In this document: positions 25,901 to 39,100 of the stretch, in pieces | How positions within the stretch are numbered: position 1 is the stretch's first letter | Layout of the letters: each line of letters begins with the position of its first letter | NCBI GenBank assembly: GCA_029962745.1 | Contig: CM057171.1 | Coordinates: 4,575,740-4,639,739, forward strand | Reading direction: 5' to 3' | DNA: 64,000 nt | Source: Echinometra lucunter | Lineage: Eukaryota; Echinodermata; Echinoidea; Camarodonta; Echinometridae | Program-made: the position numbers and the translations under genes | Notes under the pieces: model-generated | Databases searched by the model: none | What the model saw: the letters and a program-made list of their open reading frames with translations, nothing else | What the model was told of the DNA's origin: nothing

Positions 25901-28900
25901 ACAAATAAACAAATAAATGAATAAATAAATAAATAAATAAATACTGATAACTAAATATATGTCTTTGAGGAGTTAAACAACAAAAGCTAGCCAATAACTA
26001 ATGACATTTACTGACTCCGTGACCATTTCCAAAGAATGATTATAATTATACAGATGAACCTCGTTTTAACAAACTCCTCTGGACCAAGGAAATTTCCTCT
26101 TTATATCGAAATCCTGTTATATCAGGGCATATAAAACAATAAAATACGAGGAAGTGGGACTGGCAAAACTACCTTGTTATAATGCGAGCTTGTTATAACA
26201 GTGTTCTTTGCCAGGAGGTTCCACTGTATACATGTAGAATATTAGAATTCTCATTTCCTGTGGTACATGTATGACACTTTTACTCTTCATGAGCCTCAAT
26301 GAACTTCTTGGCTTACCTCATAGACTTCCCGGAGTAGATCCAGGGCCAGGAGCGAGACCGTGTTGTTACTCTGGACCGGTCTTGAGGCCCACTCTGCCAC
26401 GGCAAAGAAGGCTTCTGATTGGTTGGTTTCCTGGCCTTGTTGGACCTGAGAGGAAGCCATGATGCTGCGGCAGATCATCGGTCGGAGTCCAGACACACCA
26501 CAGAATGTCAGCATTAACTCAAATAGCTACATGTAAAGAGACAATTAAATTCTTGAAGCATTTCAAAAATCAAATTCAAATCCAAATCACTAAAGCAGTT
26601 TAACTCCTCTTGCGTTATATTCGAAACAGTGCACACAGGGTGTGAGTTTTGTTCACACTAGTGCACAACTACACAAATCCCTATTGACACACTAATAGCA
26701 CACAATTGTACATTCACATCGCCCAATCACGCCTTCTTTCTCTCTCTTATAAGGGCTTTTCTTCGGGTCGGATTTTGTTGATCTTGGTATTATAGTAAAG
26801 CTTACCGGTATTCAATTATCTGTGCATATAAAACAACTGCCAATGACAAAGGAACAAAATAGAGTGCTAAAGTTTCGTTGGAAAGGTCAGAGGGATATGT
26901 TTAGAAACACTAGTATCATACAGACAAAGCACTTATACATGACAAGAAAGCCCATTAAAACATCTACAACTTTGCTACACAGCATTTGCCCTCATAATTT
27001 TCAGGTAAAAAGTTATAGCCTTCTAAATAACGGAGACCCTGTAAACCCAGATTTATGTTCACTGCTAATATAATGCAACGCACAGGGGGTATACAGGTGA
27101 ACACACAAAGAGTTAATATCAGGATAATAAAAACTCCAAACAAATTTATATTCATAAACCATTTGCAATATCAAATTCAAATATGAATTACTAAATCAGT
27201 TTAATTTCCAGATAATTAAAAATCCAAACAAATTCAAGTACGTATTTTATGTAGAATCATAATAAGCTGGTAAATAGAATAGACTGTAACAAGATTGGCA
27301 CATGTGCACTCGTAAAAAAGGTGCTTGGCTAGAACGTTCCCTAGGGAGTGGAAATAGTGCACTTTATGTGTGCAACAGGGATTGAACCCAATGATTAAGG
27401 TAATGATGATTACATGTAAAGCATTTAGGAATGTAGTATTATATAATTGTAACTATTATCACGGATGATTCAAGTAACTGAGTTTTATTACTAAAAGCTT
27501 ACTTTACAGACAGATTCTTCATCTTGTGTGGGTAGCAATCCCAGGACTCTGTGCATACACAGCCGAAAATGTTCAAACCTAAACCGAGAAATAACATTGT
27601 AAATCATTTTTTAAATGTACACACATATTTTCAGGGAAAAAAATGAAAAGGCTAAAAAGGGGTAGTCAACAAAGTAATACATAGTAGAAAGAAATGCTCT
27701 TGTCCCATTAAATAAACAGGAAAAATAAGCAAGATGTGCATTACCTTTCATTGATATTTTATGTTGTTTTCTTAAATCATACATACACATATTTTTTTAT
27801 GAAATTGACAGAAAATTAAGCATACCACAATTAATTTTTTTTACCAAATATTACCGCAATTTTTATCAGTCTCGTTATTAACGGCAACTCATGATCCATG
27901 GTTTAAGGATTGAATATAAATGAAATGGCAAGCTCATCCAATCTTAAGTCTTACATTTTCAGTCTTTTGTCATTTAAGAGACAGAGGAAGGAGTTCTAAA
28001 ATTGTCTTCCCACGTCTTACGACCATTTCTATGCTTACTAGGTTTCTTTAAACTTTTGAGAACTAAACATCTGGAACTTACAAAAGTAGACTTTGCTGTA
28101 TCCTGGGACTTTTCAGAAGGTCAATGAAAAGGTCAACAGCATAACGACGGGTCACGACCCCATCGCCATTGATCAGGATGTTAAAGATAAGCTGAAAGGT
28201 CTGGTTGATGTTCCTTGCATTAAAAAGCTGAATTTAAAAAAAAGGAAAATGAAAAAAAAGTGCTATAAACTAAATATATTCAAAGGTACAGTATTGTTTT
28301 CAAATGAAATATAAACCAAATGATTTCATGCATGTTCCCTGGATTGCTGTAAGATCTGCAGTTTCTATTTTTGTTATCTCTTTTCCTATTGACACCCTTG
28401 CCTTCAATTTTAATATTGAGCTTTGATTACCTCTATTTCGATGACAGATAATGCAGGAGTGGATAATAATTAATAATGGTTGCCAATTTGATGAGAGAAA
28501 ACTGATTAACTCAGACCCTACAGATTCTTATCATAAGTCAGAGCCTAATTTGACCGCGGCGTAGAGCAGGATTCCCGCTCAGCGTCTTTTCCCATCTAAT
28601 CCTTCTGTTTCTGCATAGACAAAATGAATGGGGGAGTGGGAAAGCCACTGTGAATACCTAGGCGTGGAGAAGCAAAAAAAACCCAAAACAAAAAAACCTA
28701 CGGGACGCAACTTTTGATAAGCTACCTAAAAAGATTTGCCCGCATATGGATTAAAAATTAATTCAATTGAGAAAGATACAAAGTTGTCAATGTGAAAAGA
28801 TACTGGTAAATTCTACTCAATCATCCTTCGAGAATTTGTTTTTTCTTCCATGAAGTACATTACCTTGTCTCCCAGCTCTTCGTTGAGACAGAGACTTGTG

Positions 28901-31900
28901 AGGATCGAGAGAGAGAAAATTATGTTGGTGAGGTTGCTATGAGACAGGAATCTGATCAGTGTCTTACTGATTGACTTCAGATTATCCTGCAAGAAAACCA
29001 TTTAAAAAATGCTGTGAAGAATGCAGATGAATACCTACATCATTTGTCAATGTACAATTGTCTTAACAATCCATCGGTCACTAGGCCAGTTCATACAGTT
29101 TTGACAGCATTCACCCTAACAAAATCAGTGTTTCATTGTCATTTCATATCATCATTTATGTAATTGAAAAATAGTTCATCATATCTTCCATTCAATCAGT
29201 ATCAAATCAGACATTCATTTATACTACATATGCATCACCATCGTCATCATCATCAAAAAATGCATGATAATCATCATCATCATCAAAAATGCATCAGTAT
29301 CATCATCATCAACAACAAAAATGCATCATCATCATCATCATAATCATAATAAACATCATTGACAACAATGCATCATCATCACCATAAAAATTGACAATGC
29401 AAAGTGTTTTTTTTTTTTTTTTTCCTAGGGATGTAAATGCAAACACTACTGACCATTGCTTTGATGTGGGCCTGCACAGAAACATTTTGTCTGCACAAGT
29501 TTGCAAGGAGACCTAAGCATGGCATCATCAGATCTGACTCTGGTCCAAGTCTGTCGAAAAAGAAGAAAAAGGAAAAATGATAAGATATAGTAGCAATTTC
29601 TTAGTCAGAGCATGTAAATGTTTACAGTCCCTGAAATATAGACTCAAATAAGAATTTGAATTACATGTATGCAACTACAAGTACTTAGAAACTGACATGT
29701 CATGCATATCATCATGCATTTCTGTATGATGTCACAAAAGGGTTACAGGTATATCAAATTTAAAGCTCATGTGCAGTTTTGGTAGCCAAAAGAAGATTGG
29801 CATGAAAATGATGGAATATAGTTTCACATTGTTTGCCTTGCAAGAAAGTCACACATACATGAGATACATGATATCATGTGATATTCCTTTCATGATTTCT
29901 GGTGAATTTTAGTGTAAATATCTGAAAGGAATATAATGCCTACATGTACACTCTGTCCTACGCTAGGACCCCTGACTGCTCTAGGCACAACAATCATGCC
30001 TCCTTATGCTTAGCGTGTAAACAGAACTCTCAGGCACTTTGTGATGCACGTCAACGTTGTTGGAGTTTTACATTGCTGAGCAATACTGACCCAAGATTAG
30101 AAATAGTTGTTAGCCTTTCATTTGTTTAAAATTTCAAATAAATGGCAGTAGCAGAAGCACAAAAGTTATGCAAAATTATCCATTTTGGGGCTTGAATAGC
30201 TGCATGAAAACCCTTTAGACACCTTATAGAGATTTGTTTCACACTCAAAACACTTTAATGATCATAAAGTCTATGGTAAATCTCTTCTATCAGAAATACA
30301 GTGTGGCACGAAAAACCCTTTGCGTGGTTCATAAAGAGTTAATAATATAATAATAATAACAATAACTTCTACTTATATAGTGCTTTTCATAAAAGATTTA
30401 TATCAAAGTGTTTTACAATATTGATGCAACTAAGTAAAATTAAACAGAAAAATGACAAGAGAACAAAAGTAAAATTATCAAAAATAAGATAACAAAGTAA
30501 GGTAACAATTTAAGAAATAGGTTGAATATGCTTTTTCCATTAGACTGGTTTTTAATTTTGCTGCTACGGTGCAAAGAAATTTTGAGTATTCCTAACATGA
30601 CTGACGGCCTATCTACAGTACTTACATCTGTGTGAGCAAGAACTGAATCAAATCCTCAACATAGTTGTTGGGATAGATGATCCTGTAGTTATAGGTCACT
30701 CTCTGAAGCAGCTGCACACACTGAAATCAAATAAATAAGATAATGATGACAATGATTCAATGCACTTGTATGACGCATATATCTGTTTCAAAAACATTCA
30801 AAGGCACAGGCTCCTCAGATAAAGTTATCATTTCAACGTCTGATGAAAGATGTAAGTTTTAAGTGATGCTTTGAAGTGGGTTTGGCTGTCAATATCACAA
30901 AGAAATGATGGGAGTTCCAAAGGCAAGAAGCAATGGATAATAATCACTAAGTTCAAATATTGCATGCTATATAACACTAATGACAGAAAGTAAAGACAAG
31001 GAAGGTTCACACATTCTTTCACAAGAGAATAGTACAGAATTACAAGGAATGTCTTTGGCCATACATGTATGCAGACTTGTTTTGTCTTGTCATGTTTCAT
31101 ACCCAATCAAACAGAACTCATTTTAATTAGCATTTTCTTCTTATTATTATTTTGTTTGGCGTCACCTGTGCCTGGGAGGCGAAAAGCGCACTGAATCACT
31201 GTAACCCGCGGGTCTCTCCTCCTAATATAACCGATAGGGGGTGAGCAGGTGGACCACTACGCCGAGGTTTCCCCCCTACTCTTATACGAATAGTGCAGTG
31301 GGTTCTTAAGGTGGTGACTCTCCTCTACACGGGACCTCCATTCAAGGTCCTATCTGAGGGACGAAGTGTTTTCCACTGTAACATGGTCTGCGTCTACTGA
31401 AACAGGGGAGGGGCACGTCAACACACAATGCAGGGCTTCAGTCATCTGCCTGGGGTGGACTTGAACTCCATGATCTTTGGTTCGACAGGCAGACACTTTA
31501 CCGACCGAGCTAACTCCTCTCTTTCTTCTCCTCTCCTTCCTCTTAAAGACCGCTACTTGGGCACCCTAACATAATGAATGGTCACAGTGATTTAGGCTGG
31601 TCTGAATTCAGTAATAATATAATGACGTCATAATGGATGCACCAGTTATGCTTGGAACTGCAGCTCCATGGTGTAAATGGCAGTATAAATGCATTGGGGT
31701 GGCCTAACTATGGAGGGCTCTTAGAGGATAGTAATATGAAAACAGTCTAAAACTCAACTCACTTGTCCGATGACTGTTTCATTTGGTGAACCTCTCTGGA
31801 CCTTCAGGAATGATGCAAGGGATGCTGGGAGGTTAAAGGTCACCTGCAGAGTTTCTCTGACATCACAATCAGCAGCTGTCGGGGGGGGGGGGGGCAAGAA

Positions 31901-34900
31901 ATCATTATTCTTTTCCAATGTATGAACATTTCAAAGTTTACTGTGGTCTAGCATCAAGAAAAGACAATCTTAACCTGTTGATTACTAAGCACCAGATAAC
32001 TCGGGGTAGGGTCAACGGAAGATGTGTGTTATACCAGAACCTAATAGTATTCAATGGGTATTAAACAAGAACATAGAGTTTCTGAACACTTCTTAAAAAG
32101 CAATATTTTGAAGAGGTAGAGAAGGAGCAGTTGGGTATTTTGTATTGGAAGTCTATGGCAATGAAACTAAATCGTCGCCTTCCCGGAAAAAGGCCGCTAA
32201 CGCGCACGTGCGCGAAATGTACGTTTTCGAGAAAAACGCGAATGAAGTTTTTACCTTATTTTGAGCTTTTAGCAGCTAGTGTATTATTTTTCCATCCTAA
32301 AGGCCTCCACACACCGGATCCGACATTCGACAAAACGACACGACAAGACGACATGAACGACTTTTTAAAAATCGCTCTCTATGCAAATCGTATGGCATCG
32401 TGCACACTGCCACGACACCATTACCGACTGTCGTGCACGACGATTTTAGCCGTTTCAGAAAATCGCTCTGTGAGCGATTTTTGCCAGCACGACACACGAC
32501 TCTTAGGCCATTAACCAATCAGTGTGGAGGATTTGCGTGACGTCACATTTCTCCTACTTTGTTTAATTGATGGCAAGGAACTTTCTTCTTCATGTAGACC
32601 AATCTCTATGGGATTTTACGTGTAAATAATTTTATCGCACCGCACAAAAACTCTCATAGAGCTACACACAAATAAAGTCCAAGTTTTCGTCCAGCCAGCT
32701 TACTGCATGCAGCGTATCTAGACGACAGCAGTTTTGTCTGATTTTGTCCTGATTTTGTCCTGAAAGGTTGCTGGAAAATTTCTCTGTGGTAAGTTTAATA
32801 TAGACTGATATTAACTGTTAGAACCTCGATCTAACTGTTATTGTTAACGTTAGTGTAGTTGCTAAATAGGCCTAACGTTAAGTGAACAAAATGAATCGAG
32901 ATCTCACGGTTGACTGTTATTGTTAAGTTAGGTCTAACTTTAGTTTAGATCTAACTTGGATAGACCTTACATCATAGTACATGTTGCTAAGCTAAAGTTA
33001 GATAAGAAGTTCAATCTGGGTTGAGACTTTTTTTAGTCTTGGAGCGTTCGCTGTTCACATTGTTTAGGTTAGGCCTAACACTAACAGTAACAGTTAGATC
33101 TAGACCTCACTCATCACTATCTCAACCTCACTTAGACCGAACTTCTTAGCTAGCCTAACGTCTATCCAAGTTAGATCGAAAGTTAGACCTAACGTTAGAT
33201 ATTTGGGTTTACTCTTTTGTGTGATCTCCTGCCCCTCATAATTGTTAGAGTGGACTCTGACTAGGGTTAGGACCGGGAGGGTTGGGGGCACTCACGTATA
33301 ACTTTTAGATTCTAATATGTGCGGCCCTTACTTCTCTAGTTAAGACCCCCTTTTCACGCCTTGCAAGACGTTTCAAGACATATCTTTTTCATTGACCAAC
33401 CCATTCCTATGGTACGCAGTTGAAATCTCTCGTTCTCTGGTTTTATCGCTCGTTCTGTAAGCCCAAAAATCATTTAGATCCCGTTCCCAAGGGTTCCCAA
33501 GACCCCCATTTGGAGAGGGCCATTACATGTAGTTCTTAAGCCCCTCATTTCATAAGCAACTGCGGTTCTTAATCTATAAGGGTATGGTTTCAGATTTTGG
33601 GGCCACACACCCCTACCCTTTCCAAATGTGAGTGCCCCCTCCCCCCCCCCCCCCCCCCCCCCCGGAGGGGGGTTAGGATTTAGGCCGTATTACTATAACA
33701 GTTAGGCCCCTTAGGGACAAGGGACGAGTAACTCTTCCCTACTATTATACTAACATAACGTTAGCAGTAACAGGGTTAGAGATTGGGGGGGGGGGGGTTA
33801 CAAAAATACAAAATGAATTCCTTCCACCACTTATCAATCAATTTGCTAAATAACCCTATAAACTTAAAATATACATGTAGAGCACCCGAGTTAGCAGTGT
33901 TTATCATTTTCACAGAAACAGAGAGGGCGGGAAGACAAGTCTGCAAAATTAGAAACTTGGTATGTCATTGTTAATTGGGAGAGTCTAACATGACCAGGCG
34001 GGGGGGGGGGGGGTGATTTGTTTCGTTATCCTTTTGTCAACTTTCTCCCCATCTTTTGCATTAATGAATCTGTGTATTGATATGCAGTTTCCCTCTATAT
34101 TTTTTGCAGCACGAGGTCTTTTACAGGAAGAATCTGTCTACAAAGACGCAAGCCAAGATTCAAGAGGTGGCCAGCAAACCTGACATATCTGGTAATTTTT
34201 TTTTTTTTTTTTACTTCTTCTTCCTTCAACTCTGATATGAACTTATAGATTCCACAGTTTTAGATAGGAAATGAAAAATTGATAACCAACTTTTGACACT
34301 TTTGTAGGTGTATTTATACACAGCCACTAGCTACACCCCCCCCCCCATAAAAACAACATTCTTTTTTTTTTTTGTCTGCGTAAATATCAAGGCAAGACCA
34401 TGCTCTTTCCTGTTGAGGTTGTTTTGCTAGTAGATTAATTCTGTAACGATTATCACCATTCATTCATTAATTTAATTATTCACGGTTTTTTCTTTCATTA
34501 TTGACAGCAATATTATTATTGTCATAATTATTCTAATCATTACTATCATTTTTCTTATTTTTTATTCATTTTATTTTTTATTTTTGTTTCTTGTCCTGAC
34601 CAAAGAATATCCTATTGTCAAATCTTCTTAAATAAATTGCAAAATACAGTATCCTTTTCCTTTCTTTAATTTACAGTAGAAGGTGCTAAATGTATCAGGA
34701 GATGAGCCATTTAAGATCAAGACTGTTCGAAGAGATGCAGCTACATGAGAAAGAAGGATGAAAAGTATGAAATTGAAGTGGTGCCAAACCCCTTGGAAAA
34801 AACTTATTGATGTACCAGTGGTCTTCATTTCACTTGTATGCAACATGCGTGAGAGTATACTCTAAAAACAAATCAGTCAAAATGACTAGATGACTAGTCA

Positions 34901-36159
34901 GCTGGGTGCAACTGATATATCTAGTCGTAAAAGTTACTACATTCTCGTCAAAATACTACTACAAAATAGTCACAAATGACTGAAATATAGTAAAAAAAAA
35001 AAAAGAAAAAAAAAGACTAGTATTTTAGTTGCACCCAGCTGACCCTTTTATCTAGTCATTTTTTTACTGATTTTTTTAAAGAGTGTATTTTCAGTTTTAT
35101 TTGTAATTAATTATATAGCACAGAATGATTTTTTTTTTTTTGAATCAGGACTTTGTAAAGAAGTTTTGGAATATCTTATAAATCATTTGAGTTAGTTTAT
35201 TGGGAAAATCATTCATATTTCAATCTCCTAAGAACTAAAAAAATATTACCTAACTATATAAAACCATTCTGATTGGAAACATAACCAAATGATCATAAAG
35301 GATGGCTGATAGTTGCTTGCCATGTTGTGCCACTTTCTCATCATATTATAGTTATGTGGTGTTTTTATATTTTTTTTAAAGTAGATTTCAGGAACTATAA
35401 TATGGTGTAAGAATTCACAGAGTGATTTACCTTAACTCTGCCATGTCTGCCTTGTGCCTATTCCACAAGAGATACAATGTCCCAGCAATCCTATACAAGT
35501 CAATTTGATGATTATTTTAGCCTGGTTTGAAAAAAAATCCATGTAATGCTTGCTGATGGGCTGGTGTATTTGTGTCACTGTTTCATTTCTTTTTTTTTTT
35601 CTTTTCTTTTTGTAGGGAGCTGTGCACATCTTCTGTGGAATGTAGAATTCATGACCCAATTTCAGGCTGATAGACAAAAAAGTTCTGAAGAGCTAAAGGG
35701 AGACAAAAGAAAATGCAAGTCCACCATGTCGTATGGCAGTGTGTCTTCCCCAGTCCATCAGTATCCAACATTATCATCTGTGCCACCAAAACCCATCCCA
35801 TGGTCATGATGGTTCTTACAGCGGCACGCCCCTTCCCCAGATCAGGAATTTAAGCAGATGATCTCAAATCAGACTTCAAAAGGGGCATTTGACTATAAAA
35901 TGACATTATTTTTTTCATTTCAGCATTGTGAATTTTACCTTGGAGTTATAAGAAAGACTTTCTACAGTGGGACAAATTTCACAACACCCGAGTCTGAGCG
36001 AATTTATTATATCTATGAAATCATATTTCATGTCAATGTGTCACAAGTTTAAGTGAACGCCACAAGTCCTACGGCCCACACGTTTTTTGATGTTTAATCA
36101 CCTGGCTGTTATTAGTAATTAAAAATCAACTTGTCGATGTCATGCAGGGGTCGTGAAAG

Positions 36160-36192
<33 letters not shown>

Positions 36193-39100
36193 GCTGCAGC
36201 CCTCCTTCGCTCACAATTCAAAAAGAAAACAAAGACAAAACAAAAACACCTTGTTCCTAAATTGTAAATTGGTCATTTAAGTTTACAAAACCATATAACC
36301 CCAAGATCTGCAGGCTGTCAGGAAGCTACAGCCCCACTTCAAAAAACGTTCTGTGGCCCCTGTCACGGGCATACTAAGAACAGGAACTCGAATCATATAT
36401 CAAATCAAATGTGTTTTTATAATAATAATGATAATACATAGGATTTCTATAGCATTTTTTGCCATTTTGATTAAATGACTTTATCTTGAATTGTGTCTTA
36501 TGTATGTCATTATATAGGTTACTTTATGTTGTATTATTTTTATTCATTTATTCACCTTACCATGCCCAAAGACACATTTTGTGTATTTTATATGACAATA
36601 AATTATCTTGAAATCTTGAAATGTTACTGATATTTAATTCAAGGACTACATATTTTTCAAGTTGCTATTTTTTTTTTCGAACAAAATATCCCCATAGTTT
36701 TTCAGGACTTAATTTTTAAGATCTTGCTTCCCTTGAATTTCATGCAGATAATAAAATGCCAGTAAGACAATGTATTCAGACATTGCTCATTTGATATTAT
36801 TTGACAGTCACTTGGGTACTAATCACCCAAACAGATATTCTTACCCTGTCTGCTCTGACCTAATCTGCTCCACAATATTATTGTGCTTTGCTTTCCTAAT
36901 TTATTGTAGCACCACATCTGTAAACTGGTTACTGGTCCTGTAATTTGTTAATTGTTCTGTATTTTTGCAGTTTGCTGAGTGGGGACTTTCATTTTTAAAT
37001 TAAATTTTCTGTCATAGAAAAACAATATGATGTGCTTTTTTGGCATAACCATTTGGCCTCTGCTGTCGATTCTTGGAAAGTATATTTCGCGATGTCCGGG
37101 GGGGGGGGGGGGGGGGGGAGGATTTGGCAAGCTGTATTTTGTATAATTGCTTTGACATCATAGACCCTTTGGGGGTAAATTATTTTCACTTTAATGAAGT
37201 GTGTGTCTTTATATATCACAGTGAGTACCTAACACATACATGTCCTCTCATTGATATAATGTTTGCTTGAATAATGCATTTTGTGTGTACTCAAAGGTAT
37301 TTGAATTTTTTTTCAATTCAATTCAATTCATTTATTTTCCACAACAATATAAAAACAAACATAAGAAATACAAACAAAAGTACGAAGAACAATATTAGAA
37401 GATGTTTGCAGTATTCATATTTGTCCTTGAACGATTTGAACAGCAGTATTTAAAAAAAGGTTTTGTTCTGTGAAGAATGTTATTTTTTCAATTAGTCATA
37501 TTCATCATAACTGGACTCCTTTTAAATGAAGAGAGTTGTAAAATGAGAGATATATAGAGAGAGAACCTAGAAAGAGAGGGGGATATAGATATTGGGAAAT
37601 ACATTTTCTCTTCTCAACCATGAGTTCATGAATTGTGCCAGTGTTGAATGGGAGTAAAGATGACGCATTAAAACTTTTATGGAACACGAGTACTTAGCAA
37701 AGAATTTAAATGAAGGGAGTGATAGAGAGAGAGAGACAGACAGAAAGGAACAGAAGGGGGAGGGAGCGACGAATAGGGATTATCTTATCAACGTACATTG
37801 TGCACTTGTGCGATCGGGGTACACATGATGCAATTCAAAAATTTTAGGGAAAACTAATAAGTGATTTCCAAATCAAAATGATTAATTTCCTTCTTGATCT
37901 TTGCATTTTTTTTTCAAGATTTCTTGATGAGTTTCAAATGAATTCCATCACGACATTGTCATCTTCGAAAACGACACAATTTGCTAACCGGTACGTTTTT
38001 TTAGGTCATGTCATGAGCGGTGTGCACGAATTTTTATTGGTTTATCGTGTCGGATGTCGGATGTCGTGTCGTTTTGTCGAATGTCGGATCCGGTGTGTGG
38101 AGGCCTTAACTCTCAAACTTTCTGACAGAGCAAGATTTTTTCTTCAATGATATTTTGTGCTTTTATTTAAAACAGCCTAAAGGTTTTCTAATCATTAGCA
38201 TTTCATCCTTAATGGCTTTATTCCCGGACCAAAAATGCGCGAATACGTAAATCCAATTCCCGGAAAAAGGCCGCAAATGCGAATCGGTCTATGCGCATAA
38301 GCACGTTGAGCGAAGAATAGTGTCTTTCTTCCGGGAACAAAAATTGCACATAGTTCCCAGAAAAAGGACGCTATTGCGAATCGGTCTATGCGCATAAGCA
38401 AGTTGAGTGAGAAGGAATTCACGTGCTCGTGTAATTTTGTTTTTTGGCTTATTACATCATAATGACGTCAAACTGAGGTACGAGAAGAAAGCTTATGACA
38501 TGCTTTTTCCATTTCTGCAATGGAAAAAAATGGTAGGAAAATTGAGAAAAGGTCGCCAACGGCCTTTTTCTGGGAAGCCGATGAAATGTTCACATTTGAA
38601 TTTAAAAACATCAAATTTGAAATAACAGTCTTTATGCATTCAAACGCAAAATTAATCTGAAATAGATGAAGCTAAATTACTCTGCAAATACAGGGAATTC
38701 CTGAAAAATTGCAGAAAGTTTTACTATATGGTGTAATTTCATTCCAATATTCAACTTGATTCTCACCTAAGTTGAAGAGCAGGACCATGGTTTTGAGAGA
38801 AAGGTCAAGAGGGGTCGCAGGATCATTGACCAGGTCAACCAAACAGGTCAAGCATTCACTTGGAAGGAGCTGACGAGGACAGAAGTAGCTCAGAGACTTG
38901 TCTCTGGATGTGATGCCGATCAAGACCTGTGGAAGATTTAGAAAGAGATGTATGGAATATAGTTCAATATACTGCATCAAATTTCTGAAATTTCTAATCA
39001 TTTCCCTTAAGATTCTATCCCTTTGAAGGAGGAAAAAACAACATGGAGACGCAGTATTTTTATACTCCAGGGACATTCAATCAACGGGTGTTTCACACTC

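Larger units (their letters stand above)
32301..38106. mobile_element. PIF/Harbinger-type DNA transposon, 5.8 kb
   Basis: The first 45 bases (beginning AGGCCTCCACACACCGGATC) are an exact inverted copy of the last 45. TAA is duplicated on both flanks (32298-32300 and 38107-38109). A 3-base TWA duplication is the hallmark of PIF/Harbinger elements. Subterminal CGACA words are clustered at both ends. It lies inside CIP2A intron 2. No DDE transposase ORF is visible, so it is nonautonomous or degenerate, but perfect ends suggest recent movement. Later MITEs are nested in it (33271-33670, 34856-35088). Candidate internal exons are listed separately. Confidence 0.82.

Noticed and set aside
34628..34846. 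Minus-strand ORF as Harbinger transposase
   Set aside because: 72 residues with no DDE motif; composition is like AT-rich noncoding DNA.
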